NCBI GenBank assembly: GCA_030434875.1
Contig: JAUISW010000001.1
Span: 3,858,001 to 3,922,000, forward strand
Source of the DNA: Lachnospiraceae bacterium C1.1
Lineage (GTDB): Bacteria > Bacillota > Clostridia > Lachnospirales > Lachnospiraceae
DNA: 64,000 nucleotides
Reading direction: 5' to 3'
Positions within the stretch are counted from its first letter, which is position 1. The number at the start of each line of letters is the position of its first letter. The notes beneath the pieces are model-generated. The model saw only the letters and a program-made list of their open reading frames with translations, was not told where the DNA came from and did no database searches. The position numbers and the translations under genes were made by a program. Shown here piece after piece: positions 50,601 to 59,814 of this stretch.

Positions 50601-53198
50601 CTTAAGCTCGGGAAGATTGAAAAAGGTTCACATAAAAAGTTGAAGGCATCTATAGCAATTCCGGAGATCATGGATGTTACGGATGTAGAATTCAACGACA
50701 AGGCAATAGAGGGAAGTGCAAGCTATAAATTCGCAAAGAACCGTCTGACTATCGAAGTAAAGGGAGACGATATCGGGTTCGATGCAGAGAATGACCTGTT
50801 TGCAAAGATCAAGCTCAAGCTTAAGGGCTATGCTGATAAGGATGAAACAGTAAATATCGTTACGGATTATATTAATCTTGACAACGGAAAATCCGATATA
50901 GATGTATCGGGAGCAAAACTCGCAGTAAAGCTTAAATATCTTGATACCGGTGCTATCGCAAAGAAACTTGGATATTCAAATCCGCTGGTATCACAGGAAC
51001 TCGGTGCCGATCCTTACGCCATCGTATATAACGACAGGGTTTACGTTTATATGACAGCTGATGATTATCAGTATGATGCAAATGGCAATTTAAGGGATAA
51101 CGGTTTTGAGTATATCAAGACTTTGAGAGTTATCTCCTCTGCGGATATGGTCAACTGGACCGATCACGGACAGATAAAGGTTGCCGGAAAAGACGGCGCA
51201 GCTAAATGGGCTAACAACTCATGGGCACCTGCCATCGCTTATAAGAAAATAGATGGCAAGGATAAGTTCTTCGTTTACTTCGCAAACGGCGGAAACGGAA
51301 TCGGCGTTATTGAAGGCGATTCACCGATAGGTCCCTGGAAGGATCCGATCGGAAAGGCACTCATAAGCTATGGAACACCGGGATGTGAAGGCGTTGTATG
51401 GTGCTTCGATCCTGCGGTTCTGGTTGATGATGACGGAACAGGTTATGTTTATTTCGGAGGAGGAGTACCGAATGGAGGACAGAACAATCCGAAGACAGCC
51501 AGAGTCGTAAAGCTTGGGGATGACATGATAAGCCTTGACGGTCCTGCAAAGGAGATCGATGCTCCATGCATGTTCGAGGATTCGGGAATTTTCAAATACA
51601 AGGGGAAGTATTACTATAATTACTGCTCGAACTTTACATCACCTCATAAGGAAGGCTATCCGGGATATGGCACGATCTGCTACATGACAAGTGACAGCCC
51701 TATGGGACCTTTCAAATACGAAGGTGAGATGTTCGACAATCCGCAGAAATGGTTTGGAGTAGGCGGAAATAACCACCATGCAACATTCGTATTCAGAGGA
51801 AAGAGCTACTTTATCTATCATGCACAGACAGTAGCAAAGGAAGAGGGTAAAGCAAAGGGATACCGCTCAACCCATATCGATCCTATAGTTATAGATTCCA
51901 AGGGTAAGATTAAGCCTATCAAGGGTACATATCAGGGAGTAAGCCAGCTTAAGCCGGTAAATCCTTATGAGACCATTGAGGCTGAGACCATTGCTTGGAA
52001 TAAGGGTATCAAGGCAAGAAATATCGATGATATGAATATGCAGCTTGAGTTCATCGATGACGGAGACTGGACAAGTATAGCCGGAGCAGACTTCGGGGAA
52101 AAGGGTGCAGGCAAGTTCAGTGCTCGCGTGTCATCGAAAAAGGGAGGAAAAATTGAGCTGCACCTTGACAGCCCTGAAGGAAGTCTTATCGGAACAGTTG
52201 AAGTTCCGGAGACTGACGGATATACAAAACTCGAGACAGAGGTTTCAAATGTCAAGGGCGAGAGAAATCTTTTCCTGGTATTTAAGGGAGAAGGAAAGGA
52301 TCTGATGACTCTGGATAATTATAAATTCATCGAGTCAGAGGAAGCTCAGGAAGATCCTGAAAAACCGGTAACTCCGGAAGATCCAGAAACACCGGTAACA
52401 CCGGATAAGCCGGACACACCGGTAACTCCGGATAAACCAGATACACCTGTAACACCGGATAAGCCAGATACACCTGTAACGCCGGATAAGCCAGACACAC
52501 CTGTAACACCGGACAAGCCAGACACACCTGTAACACCGGACAAGCCTGATACACCGGATACGCCGGTAACACCGGATGAACCCGATACACCTGTAACACC
52601 TGATGAACCGGAAACACCGGAGACTCCTTCAGGAAACACAGTATCTCAGGCAGACCCGACAAAACCCGCAACTGAGCCTGCAGCAAAGGCAACAGCAGGA
52701 AACGGCAGCAGTTCAACAGCTGATCAGATCGCAGCAGAGGGCGACACAACAACGCTTAACTCTGCTGAGTCAGGTATCGTAACCGTAAACGCAGGTGCTA
52801 AAAAGCTTATTCTTAAAGGAGACAAAGGATCCTTCAAGCTTGTAAGTGGAAAGGGCGTAAAGGTTACAAAGAAGGGCAAGCTTATTGTAAGAAAGAAAGC
52901 GTCAAAAGCTGTAATAGAGTATACTGTTGGAGGAAAGGCTGTAACAAAGACTCTTAATGTTGAAAAGCCTTCGATCGCAAAGAAGCTTAAGACAAGCGAA
53001 AGCTTTGCAGAGATAAGCCTTGAGGATACTGCTATCAAAACAGCTGTATGGACAACAAATAAGCAGAGCATTGCCAAGGTTTCCGTATCACCTGATGGAA
53101 AGCACATCAGACTGACATCTTCAAAGAAGGGTACGGTAAAGCTTATAGCTGAAATTAACGGCAGAAAATATAGCTGCAGAGTTAATTTCAAAAAGTAA
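47700..53198 (+). CDS. Secreted modular double-GH43 arabinoxylan-degrading enzyme (1832 aa)
   Basis: Order: signal peptide 1-33; GH43 catalytic domain about 40-335 (SDVPDIDMIRVGKTYYMVSTT; VGSEGTHVLKKDGYYYVF); two CBM22/CBM4_9-like jelly-rolls at 385-560 and 566-730 (ENGDFEKGLDGWDKY ... DIYVDDVSVIE); beta-xylosidase-type concanavalin domain 740-940; a cohesin-like beta domain 944-1085; second GH43 domain about 1090-1410 (GADPYAIVYNDRVYVYMTADD; FDPAVLVDDDGTGYVYFGGG); CBM6-like 1422-1545; Pro-Thr repeat linker 1555-1643; C-terminal Ig-like region ending KYSCRVNFKK. It probably removes xylose and arabinose from cell-wall xylan outside the cell. RBS GAAGGAGAG. The YesM/YesN system follows. Confidence 0.9.
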   Translation: MGRKKIMRSRAAVVSMAVMLAATGVSPVGIAAAPQNGETKTFSNPVIYSDVPDIDMIRVGKTYYMVSTTMHLSPGAPIMKSTDMVNWETVNYVYDRLGEKDEMNLRNGKSMYGKGQWAASLAYHNGIYYVGFNSNTTGEAYIFTTDDIENGSWKRHELGTSMHDMAIFFDGDTPYAVYGNSTISYKELNEDLSGIKEGGKSGTLFNGNKSGQGYIVGSEGTHVLKKDGYYYVFNINWPQGGVRQEVCHRSKSFPGNPSDWEDKVILNANFENNGTRAGVAQGGIIDTEDGEWYAYLFQDHGAVGRTPVLTDCKFVDGWPMLGKNGDGKTVELKMDMPIESDGEDSLTKSDEFYNDAEHREFEEGYSEEAPKASDSTGTKKKKTNENRARVELFVNGDVSTGDTEGWSIPETERAELDIASVNAMAEPEEARDDEEENYCIWVKNRQTCAGGACQDISGKLEKGKEYILTGRLRYDEGPAEKEFHVEIQNGENYLWREDIVSFRAKKGQWTEFKGKYTVHDKNEDHPFNPERNHIFIETPWVSSPTKERDLMDFYVDDFSFTTESDEIMENGDFEKGLDGWDKYEHVEGTGDVAIEESDEAHSGEKSAVAVNRGKTNDGIGYRFEDDFETGCTYAFRAWVKQDQNESQTINMTLRTGKGEKFNTIGSAEAKKGEWTEISGTYTFKEDDDTSIDTLFFETPWKSAENTTDEDLVDIYVDDVSVIEKAAAPAETAKGGESDYNGSNLDLAWQWNHNPDNNNWSLTDRNGWLRLTTGKKCDSILEARNTLTQRTFGPTCAGSTKLDISNMKDGDIAGLAAFSYNYSYIAVKKTKDGAKLVMVDASSNDSKKEDSPKEIASADLEGNTVYLKDEYDFAGGDKVSFYYSLDGKEWKKLGNTVKINYELTHFMGSRFALFNYATKTKGGYVDFDYFRVSDAITGEKGGQKEMSASLTGSESEIMGVINEELEAELKLGKIEKGSHKKLKASIAIPEIMDVTDVEFNDKAIEGSASYKFAKNRLTIEVKGDDIGFDAENDLFAKIKLKLKGYADKDETVNIVTDYINLDNGKSDIDVSGAKLAVKLKYLDTGAIAKKLGYSNPLVSQELGADPYAIVYNDRVYVYMTADDYQYDANGNLRDNGFEYIKTLRVISSADMVNWTDHGQIKVAGKDGAAKWANNSWAPAIAYKKIDGKDKFFVYFANGGNGIGVIEGDSPIGPWKDPIGKALISYGTPGCEGVVWCFDPAVLVDDDGTGYVYFGGGVPNGGQNNPKTARVVKLGDDMISLDGPAKEIDAPCMFEDSGIFKYKGKYYYNYCSNFTSPHKEGYPGYGTICYMTSDSPMGPFKYEGEMFDNPQKWFGVGGNNHHATFVFRGKSYFIYHAQTVAKEEGKAKGYRSTHIDPIVIDSKGKIKPIKGTYQGVSQLKPVNPYETIEAETIAWNKGIKARNIDDMNMQLEFIDDGDWTSIAGADFGEKGAGKFSARVSSKKGGKIELHLDSPEGSLIGTVEVPETDGYTKLETEVSNVKGERNLFLVFKGEGKDLMTLDNYKFIESEEAQEDPEKPVTPEDPETPVTPDKPDTPVTPDKPDTPVTPDKPDTPVTPDKPDTPVTPDKPDTPVTPDKPDTPDTPVTPDEPDTPVTPDEPETPETPSGNTVSQADPTKPATEPAAKATAGNGSSSTADQIAAEGDTTTLNSAESGIVTVNAGAKKLILKGDKGSFKLVSGKGVKVTKKGKLIVRKKASKAVIEYTVGGKAVTKTLNVEKPSIAKKLKTSESFAEISLEDTAIKTAVWTTNKQSIAKVSVSPDGKHIRLTSSKKGTVKLIAEINGRKYSCRVNFKK
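52380..52615. repeat. Tandem 27-base repeats coding for PVTPDKPDT
   Basis: About eight to nine units of the nonapeptide PVTPDKPDT, drifting to PEDPET and PDEPET at the ends, form a rigid linker. Near-identical units (27-base period) make the region prone to length change. Confidence 0.88.
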
Positions 53199-53290
53199 TA
53201 TAATATAAAGGTATTAGGTTCAGTTCCCACCAGCTGACTTCTAATATAAACCATTTAGGAATCCGATCCGCCAGTCGGGTTCAGGGGGAG

Positions 53291-53316
53291 GCCCTCATCG
53301 TTAATTCGATGAGGGC
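53291..53316 (+). terminator. Hairpin after the GH43 gene
   Basis: GCCCTCATCG / CGATGAGGGC with TTAATT loop. Followed by TTAAG rather than a T run, so moderate confidence. Confidence 0.6.
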
Positions 53317-53351
53317 TTAAGCCGTATACAGGGATAAGAGGTATATGCTAA

Positions 53352-55118
53352 ATGATCAGATTTATAAATAAATTAAAATTCAGAGAAAAAGGAATAGTGA
53401 TCCTTACGGTCAGTATACTTATACCGATGATCCTGACTAATCTTTTTTTCTTTCGTTCAATAGAAAAAGAGAGAGTAAACCAGACGAAGGCGGGAATGGA
53501 AAATAAGGGGAATCAGATTGAATATGAGATTAAGAATACAGTGAGGGATCTGATATCCATTGCTGATTATCTGAAAAGACAGAAAAGCCTCGACAGTTTT
53601 TTAAGGGGAAAATATAGAAATGAGGCTGACTATTATAAGGCATATAATGATCTGATGGAAAACAACCTGATACAGTATTATTACACAGTCCAGTCAACCT
53701 GGGGGATAAAAATATTTACCGAAAATGATGCCATTGTCAACGGAAGATATTTTATAAATATGGATATCGTAAAAGATCAGTCACCCTTCAGAGAATTTAT
53801 CGGATCGGGACAGGATTTTAAGCTTATATATTTTTATGAGGATGGCGAAAGAAAAGGCTACATTCCGAAAGGACGGCATATAGCAGTGCTTGAAAGATTA
53901 GATTATTTCGGAAGAAATGACATGATAATGCTGGAGCTTGATTATTCTGCGCTTCAGAAAAATATCATGAGGATCTGCGATAAAGAAGATTTTTATATTT
54001 ATGATAAAGATGGCTATATCATAATTTCCTCGGGAGAAAATGACTACAGGGATATGCCTTTTGAAAAAATAACAGAGAAGATGGATAAGGGGATTGTTTC
54101 GGAAAGAGCAGTGAAGGTTTACGGAGAGGAATTTAAGATACGTCTGCGTGATAAAAATGAGGGCTGGTTCCCTATGCAGACTGAGGAAAAAATTGTGATA
54201 ATTCTCCTCTACCTTTTTGATCTGATCCTGCCATCTATCGTTCTTTACATCATATACCGTTCGATAAATGACCGTCTTACGGCTGTGGGACGGAACCTTG
54301 AAAAAATAAAAAATGGTAGATATGAAATTATAGATATAGAAGAATCGGGAGATGAGCTTGGAAAAGTCGTTAAAAGCTATAACCTGATGGTGGAGACGAT
54401 AAAGGAGCTTATAGAGACAGTTTATAAAAATAAGGAAAGAGAGCAGGAGCTGAGTATAGCAAAGAAACAGGCTGAAATACATGCTCTGCAGAGCCAGATA
54501 AATCCGCATTTTATGTTCAATGCGCTGGAGAGTATAAGGATGCACAGCCTTATAAAGGGAGAGGAGGAAACGGAGAAGATCCTAGAGAGCTTTTCGACGC
54601 TTTTAAGAGAAAGTGTCCAGTGGGATGGCGACAGGATCACTGTAGAGCAGGAGTTTAAGAACGTCGAGAGGTATTTAAGAATTCAAAAATACAGATTTGG
54701 CAGCAGGCTGGAATATTCAGTAAAAGTCATGGAGGACTGCAAAGCTCATTTAATACCTAAATTTACAGTCCTTACCTTTGTAGAAAATGCCTGCATTCAT
54801 GGGATAGAGAAAAGCGAGAATGGCGGATCGATCTCCGTTATCGCTTCGTGCGATGAAGATTTTATATATCTGGAAATATTAAACAGCGGGATCGGTATGA
54901 CAGAAGATGAACTTTCGGAATTAAGGAGAAAAATCGCGGAGGCAGATATCAGTTATTTAGAATCCGCGAAGAAAAGTATCGGAATAATCAATACGGTTAT
55001 AAGATTGAAACAGATTTACGGAGAAAAGGTATCTATAGAAATTAACAGCTCGGTTTCCGGCGGAACCGAGGTAATGATCATTGGTGGAGTTGATGTAAAT
55101 GAGGATAATGATAGTTGA
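53352..55118 (+). CDS. YesM-like sensor histidine kinase
   Basis: 588 residues. N-terminal helix (residues 17-32), extracellular sensor to about 275, second helix (IVIILLYLFDLILPSIVLYIIY), HAMP, then the His_kinase domain with intact H-box QINPHFMFNALESIRMH and HATPase FTVLTFVENACIHGIE. Partner of the overlapping YesN-type regulator. Such pairs control polysaccharide use; the GH43 gene upstream is a likely target. Confidence 0.93.
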   Translation: MIRFINKLKFREKGIVILTVSILIPMILTNLFFFRSIEKERVNQTKAGMENKGNQIEYEIKNTVRDLISIADYLKRQKSLDSFLRGKYRNEADYYKAYNDLMENNLIQYYYTVQSTWGIKIFTENDAIVNGRYFINMDIVKDQSPFREFIGSGQDFKLIYFYEDGERKGYIPKGRHIAVLERLDYFGRNDMIMLELDYSALQKNIMRICDKEDFYIYDKDGYIIISSGENDYRDMPFEKITEKMDKGIVSERAVKVYGEEFKIRLRDKNEGWFPMQTEEKIVIILLYLFDLILPSIVLYIIYRSINDRLTAVGRNLEKIKNGRYEIIDIEESGDELGKVVKSYNLMVETIKELIETVYKNKEREQELSIAKKQAEIHALQSQINPHFMFNALESIRMHSLIKGEEETEKILESFSTLLRESVQWDGDRITVEQEFKNVERYLRIQKYRFGSRLEYSVKVMEDCKAHLIPKFTVLTFVENACIHGIEKSENGGSISVIASCDEDFIYLEILNSGIGMTEDELSELRRKIAEADISYLESAKKSIGIINTVIRLKQIYGEKVSIEINSSVSGGTEVMIIGGVDVNEDNDS

Positions 55119-56178
55119 TGATGAACCTTTTATCAGAGAGGGTTTTAAGAAGCTTCTTGAAATGGCAGATGCGGATCTGAGCGTTGTTGCAGAGTTGGGA
55201 AACGGCAGGGAAGCTTTGGAATATTTAGAAAAAAACAAGGTCGATCTGATTTTTGCGGATATAAAAATGCCAGGAATGACAGGGCTTGAAATGGTAGAAA
55301 AAATTCGTGAGAAAAAACTGTCAGATGCGGAAATAGTGATCCTGACGGGATTTGCGGATTTTGAATATGCAAGAAGAGCCATGAAGCTCGGTATCAGAGA
55401 TTATCTCTTAAAACCGGTTCAGCTTAATGAGCTGAAGAAATTGCTTAGGGAAATTTCTGATGGAAAGTCAGAAATTAAAAATACGGGAGAAGCAAGGGAA
55501 AGTATTTTTAATCTGAATATAAGGCAGAAGGATGTCGATCTTTTGACGGATGCGATAAGGAAAAATGATGCGGAACTCATAAAGAAATACGCTTCGATCA
55601 TTTTTAGGGAGCTGCGTTCTGATGGTGTAAATGCTGAAATGGTCAACGCAGTTATTTATCATATTCTTTTTTGTCTCCTTGAACTGGCGCGGGAATTTGA
55701 CAATGAGCCGGAGGAGGCGGAACTTATGCAATATATAGACAGGGAGCCTTTTGAGGAAATGATCGCCGAAGGTGACGACAATGATATTTCGGATTTCCTT
55801 TTGGACTATGCGGATTTTCTGGAAGAGACGAGAAATCAGGAAAGACGAGGGATCATCGAGGATGTGGATGACTATGTGGAGGGGCATTACCGCGAAAATC
55901 TGAGCCTAAAGGAACTTTCACAGAAATTCTATGTAAATAAGGTATATTTAGGACAGCTTTTTAAGAAAAAACACGGAATGCTTTTTAAGGATTATATAAC
56001 GCTTTTAAGGGTCAATGATGCGGAAAAGATGCTTACGGAGACTGATCTGAGGGTTTATGCGATAGCTGAGGAGCTTGGATTTTCAAATGCAGACAGCCTG
56101 ATCGGAAAATTTTTGCAGTTAAAAGGTGTTACTCCTAATCAGTACAGGATCAGAAGCAGGATGAGAAATGGGAATTAA
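55099..56178 (+). CDS. YesN-like response regulator, AraC-type DNA-binding
   Basis: 359 residues. Receiver domain with DDE acidic pair at 7-9, phospho-Asp in LIFADIKMPGMTG (about residue 54) and LLKPVQ; linker; C-terminal AraC helix-turn-helix pair (LSLKELSQKFYVNKVYLGQLFKKKHG; VYAIAEELGFSNADSLIGKFLQLKGVTPNQYR). Start overlaps the kinase gene by 20 bases. Its full set of residues contrasts with the degenerate receiver at 10065. Confidence 0.94.
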   Translation: MRIMIVDDEPFIREGFKKLLEMADADLSVVAELGNGREALEYLEKNKVDLIFADIKMPGMTGLEMVEKIREKKLSDAEIVILTGFADFEYARRAMKLGIRDYLLKPVQLNELKKLLREISDGKSEIKNTGEARESIFNLNIRQKDVDLLTDAIRKNDAELIKKYASIIFRELRSDGVNAEMVNAVIYHILFCLLELAREFDNEPEEAELMQYIDREPFEEMIAEGDDNDISDFLLDYADFLEETRNQERRGIIEDVDDYVEGHYRENLSLKELSQKFYVNKVYLGQLFKKKHGMLFKDYITLLRVNDAEKMLTETDLRVYAIAEELGFSNADSLIGKFLQLKGVTPNQYRIRSRMRNGN

Positions 56179-57805
56179 GAAAAAGATTTTATTAGTGCTT
56201 ATTCTGGCAGCGGCAATTATATTTATAATTTTCAGGATCGGGAAATTTGATCAGACTCAGGAAGTGAAAGAATATACGGCTTTTTTTGCCATAACGGGGC
56301 CTGATGAGAATAAAGAGAGCAGGCTCAGAAGGAAAATTGCCGAGATAGTCGGGGCAGAAGCTTATGCGGAAAAACTTTCAGGACAGACAGCGGAGGAAAA
56401 AATTGCAAGCTTCATAGCGGCGGGTGAGTATCCGGACTTTATTGACGGCAGCAATGCAACGGACATGCTGATAGAAGCGGGAGCACTTATTCCGCTGGAG
56501 GATAAGATAGAGGATTATCCGAATTTAAAGAAATATTTGACTGAAGAGCAATGGGAATCATTGAAAAAAGAAGACGGGCATATTTATTTTATCCCTCCAT
56601 ACGGGGTAGTAAATGGGAAGTCTACAGCGACAATGCCATCGGGAGAGGCGTTCTGGATACAGAAAAGGGTCTTAAAATGGGCAGGATATCCAAAGGTTAA
56701 AACTCTGGATCAGTATTTTGATCTGATAGAGGATTACAGGGATGCAAATCCGGTGACCAATGGGGGTGAGACCATTGGATTTGAGATTTTGTGCGATGAC
56801 TGGAGGTATTTCTGTCTCGAAAATCCGCCAATGTTTCTGGCGGGATATCCGAATAATGGCTGCGCTATTGTAGATGAAAAGACCGGAAAGTGTGGGATTT
56901 ATGATACACTCCCGGAGGCGGAGCAGTATTACAGGAAGTTAAATGAGATTTATAATAAGGGACTCATAGACAGGGAGACTTTTACGCTCTCTTACGATCA
57001 GTATCTGCAGAAGCTTTCTTCAGGAAGGGTGCTTGGTATGGTCGACCAGTACTGGGAGATCATTGATGCGGAAAGCAGCTTAAAAAGCAATGGGATGGAT
57101 GAGTATAGTTATATCCCTCTTCCGATCGTTGCAAATGAAGATATTGAGGGAAATTATTTATGCAGGGAAAATAAATTGAACACGGCATCCGGAATAGGCA
57201 TCAGTGTCAGCTGCAGGGATGTTGACGGAGCGTTATCATTTCTCGATGGACTTTTGTCGGAAGAAGTCATGCTCCTCAGAAACTGGGGAGAAGAGGGGAT
57301 TGACTACGAGGTTGACTCTGATGGGCGTTTCTACAGGACGGAGGAGCAGACTGCAAACTGGAAAAACGGAGAATTTCTTGAAAAAAATAAATGTCCCTAT
57401 TCGCAGTTTCCGGGATATGAGGGGATGCTTCCGGATAATATAAATACTGTAAAGCCGGGGGAGCAGCCGGAGATTTTTTATGCGTCACTTTCTGAAGCTG
57501 ACCGCGAGATCATGGATGCATATTCCCACAAAACCTGGAAGGAATTTTTAGGGGAAGAAAAGGATGGGGCAGAATGGTTTCCGCTCTATTCGGTCACATC
57601 TGACTGGGACAGTTTCACGGATTATGGCAGGGCAAAGCTTGAGATGGAGCGTATCAAACGTAAGTGGCTGCCGCAGGTCATCATGGCGGAGAAGGGACAG
57701 TTCGATGAAAAATGGAAGGAATACATGGCCGACTATGATATGAATGTCGATAAAGAGGCGTATATCAAACGCTTAGATTATGAGGTCGAGAGACGAAGGG
57801 AGTGA
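56168..57805 (+). CDS. Membrane-anchored extracellular solute-binding protein (family 1), permease-less
   Basis: 545 residues. N-terminal hydrophobic anchor ILLVLILAAAIIFIIFRI without a lipobox Cys, then a sugar-binding-protein fold resembling LplA/YtcQ-type proteins (AGEYPDFIDGSNATDMLIEAGALIPLEDKIEDYPNLKKYL; CAIVDEKTGKCGIYDTLPEAEQYYRKLNEIYNKGLID). It overlaps the regulator gene by 11 bases, so it is made with the two-component system. No permease genes follow, so it may act as a ligand-presenting accessory of the kinase or serve permeases encoded elsewhere. Confidence 0.82.
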   Translation: MGIKKKILLVLILAAAIIFIIFRIGKFDQTQEVKEYTAFFAITGPDENKESRLRRKIAEIVGAEAYAEKLSGQTAEEKIASFIAAGEYPDFIDGSNATDMLIEAGALIPLEDKIEDYPNLKKYLTEEQWESLKKEDGHIYFIPPYGVVNGKSTATMPSGEAFWIQKRVLKWAGYPKVKTLDQYFDLIEDYRDANPVTNGGETIGFEILCDDWRYFCLENPPMFLAGYPNNGCAIVDEKTGKCGIYDTLPEAEQYYRKLNEIYNKGLIDRETFTLSYDQYLQKLSSGRVLGMVDQYWEIIDAESSLKSNGMDEYSYIPLPIVANEDIEGNYLCRENKLNTASGIGISVSCRDVDGALSFLDGLLSEEVMLLRNWGEEGIDYEVDSDGRFYRTEEQTANWKNGEFLEKNKCPYSQFPGYEGMLPDNINTVKPGEQPEIFYASLSEADREIMDAYSHKTWKEFLGEEKDGAEWFPLYSVTSDWDSFTDYGRAKLEMERIKRKWLPQVIMAEKGQFDEKWKEYMADYDMNVDKEAYIKRLDYEVERRRE

Positions 57806-57899
57806 GATATGATAAGGTCTTAAGTTCTTTTGCTGTGTTAAATACTTTTTCTTACAAATGAACACATATAGATTTTTGATGCAAAGCCTCAAAAATCCC

Positions 57900-57942
57900 G
57901 CAAACAAGCCATTAAATGTGGCTGCGTCACGGGCTTGTTTGC
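57900..57942. terminator. Terminator-like hairpin after the solute-binding protein gene
   Basis: GCAAACAAGCC / GGCTTGTTTGC perfect 11-bp arms around a 21-base loop; no strong T run. The rest of 57806-58168 is AT-rich and holds no gene that I can support. Confidence 0.6.
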
Positions 57943-58168
57943 CACTTGTTATACGTTATCACACGGAACCCGCAGTTACTGAATATATATGTTTATTGTT
58001 TTTTGTGATTCTCCTGTCTCCTATTGCATAGTTCGTGATAATAAAAGTCTTATATATACTTTACATGCTGATATTAAAGTGATATTATCTGTTTTGCATT
58101 TCTTTTTGCAAATATCATATCTGATCCGCATATGCGGAATTAAAAATTTTCAAGGAGTAGTAAAAAAA

Positions 58169-59188
58169 TTGAATAAGGAAAAAGAAAACCCTCTTTATTC
58201 TGACAGCGCGTATGATGACGCTTTCAGGACGATGGAGACGAAGTGTGATGATCTGGTGATTCCCTTTGTAAATCACATGTTTGGCGAGAATTATGATAAA
58301 ACTGCCAAAATAAAACGACTGAGGAATGAACAGTTCATCGAGCATGAGAACAAATCTGAAGAAAGGAGGATCACGGATTCAAGCTTTGAGATAGAGTTTG
58401 AAAAGGTTGTAAAGAGATATCATCTGGAGTGCGAAAGCAAAAAATATGACGGTTCGATATTGATAAGGATATTTGAGTATGACAGCCAGATTGCTTTGGA
58501 GAACTCTGTAAGAGATATTTTTACAATGAGATTTAAGTTCCCAAATTCCGGGCTCTTATTGCTGCGGAAATCAGAAAAGGCACCGGATAGAGGAATCATA
58601 GAACTTGAGATGCCTGATGGAAATATAGCATCTTATAATGTATCAATTGTAAAAATGTCTGATTATGATATAGACAGCATTTTTGAAAAGAAGCTTTACA
58701 TGCTTATCCCGTTTTATATTTTTAATTTTGAAAATGAATTTGATGAGATAAACAGGGATGAAAAGCGGTTAGAGAAGCTCTTTGATGACTATCGTATCAT
58801 CTATGAAAGACTGAAAAAAGAAGTTGAAAGAGGTAACTTGTCGCTCCTATCTTTCAGTGCTATCATAAGATTAATAAACAGTGTAGCCTATAAACTGACT
58901 CTAAAACGAGAAAAGATTCGGGAGAAGGTGGTAGACGTTATGGGTGGACAGGTACTGGATTTACCGGAGTTTAAGCTGTATGACCAGGGTAAGGCAGATG
59001 GAATACGCGAAGGCAGAGCCGATGGACTGCGCGAAGGAGTTCGTGAAGGCAAAAATGATGCTATTAAGATTTTTGTAAAAGAGTATATAAAGGATGGTTT
59101 GAAAGATGAAGTGATTAAGGAAAAGCTTCAAAAGATGTTTGGACTATCTGAGAAAGAAGCTGAAAAACTATTAAATAATTGCAAATGA
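58169..59188 (+). CDS. PDDEXK/Rpn-family recombination-promoting nuclease-like protein
   Basis: 339 residues from TTG at 58169, which has AAGGAG ten bases upstream; the longer frame to 57989 starts with an implausible hydrophobic stretch. YSDSAYDDAFRTMETKCDDLVIPFVNHMFG and IEFEKVVKRYHLECESKKYDGSILIRIFEYD give the family pattern with E-x-E-x-K-like core (LECESK). The C-terminus has GxADGxREGRADGLREG repeats and helical DGLKDEVIKEKLQKMF, as in Rpn/transposase-like proteins of Clostridia. Function in the cell is uncertain; such genes multiply in these genomes. Confidence 0.78.
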   Translation: MNKEKENPLYSDSAYDDAFRTMETKCDDLVIPFVNHMFGENYDKTAKIKRLRNEQFIEHENKSEERRITDSSFEIEFEKVVKRYHLECESKKYDGSILIRIFEYDSQIALENSVRDIFTMRFKFPNSGLLLLRKSEKAPDRGIIELEMPDGNIASYNVSIVKMSDYDIDSIFEKKLYMLIPFYIFNFENEFDEINRDEKRLEKLFDDYRIIYERLKKEVERGNLSLLSFSAIIRLINSVAYKLTLKREKIREKVVDVMGGQVLDLPEFKLYDQGKADGIREGRADGLREGVREGKNDAIKIFVKEYIKDGLKDEVIKEKLQKMFGLSEKEAEKLLNNCK

Positions 59189-59312
59189 TCTTTGTTACAT
59201 GATCATTTGCTTACAGAGCTGATGGCGTACTTTAAGGCATGAGTATGAAATGAGCTCATGGGGACGTAGTATAGGGCTCAAAATGTAAGTGGCTGCTTTT
59301 AGGATATTTCCT

Positions 59313-59434
59313 GTTGCGTTGATCGGCTTATCTGTTTCCAACGAGGGACGCTTTCGCTGCAAGTGAAAAATCGCAGCGGTACTAATGCCGCAAAATACGC
59401 GGCAAAAGTACCGGCGTTCTCCATTCCCCACTTT
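59313..59434. repeat. Dispersed hairpin element, solo half-copy 3 (inverted relative to 18570 and 33022)
   Basis: About 120 bases matching the right half of copies 1 and 2 read in reverse complement. Outer stem CGGTAC/GTACCG, inner stem ATGCCGC/GCGGCA with loop AAAATAC. It lies 125 bases after the Rpn-like gene. Confidence 0.8.
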
Positions 59435-59518
59435 GGATTTGTTAATCATCTACAACTGACTTAGGAACTGTTCATAAATAATTTCTATTTGCCACTCAAC
59501 TCATTGTATACTGAGTCT

Positions 59519-59710
59519 CATAAAATACAATAATTTACGCATAACATAAAACCTGAGACACAGAATAAAGGTACATATAAATATACACTAACTTAAAGTA
59601 AACTGTTCCTACATTTCTACAGCAGATCAAAGGTATACAATTTATGTATACACCACTTAATAAAATACAATTATTTTCATATAAAATAAAACCCAACAGA
59701 TAAACTGTGG
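59519..59710. repeat. Two degenerate direct repeats, 140-base period, upstream of secreted protein gene
   Basis: CATAAAATACAATAATTTACG (from 59519) and AATAAAATACAATTATTTTC (from 59659) begin similar ~50-base AT-rich blocks, each ending ATAAAACC. They lie in a 620-base gene-free leader that may hold duplicated promoter or operator sites. Confidence 0.5.
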
Positions 59711-59814
59711 TACTATAAAATATATAACAAATTAATTTTTTATGAAGATATCGATCAGGGGATTAAATCTTCATAAAAGCTATGTGTATAGTTGACAAGA
59801 GAGGAGAAAAGTAC

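Noticed and set aside
52380..52615. Tandem repeats considered as a CRISPR array
   Set aside because: Units are contiguous without spacers and encode an in-frame protein linker.
52346..52752. Long minus-strand ORFs opposite the Pro-Thr linker
   Set aside because: Produced by the tandem 27-base repeats, which keep all frames open; not genes.
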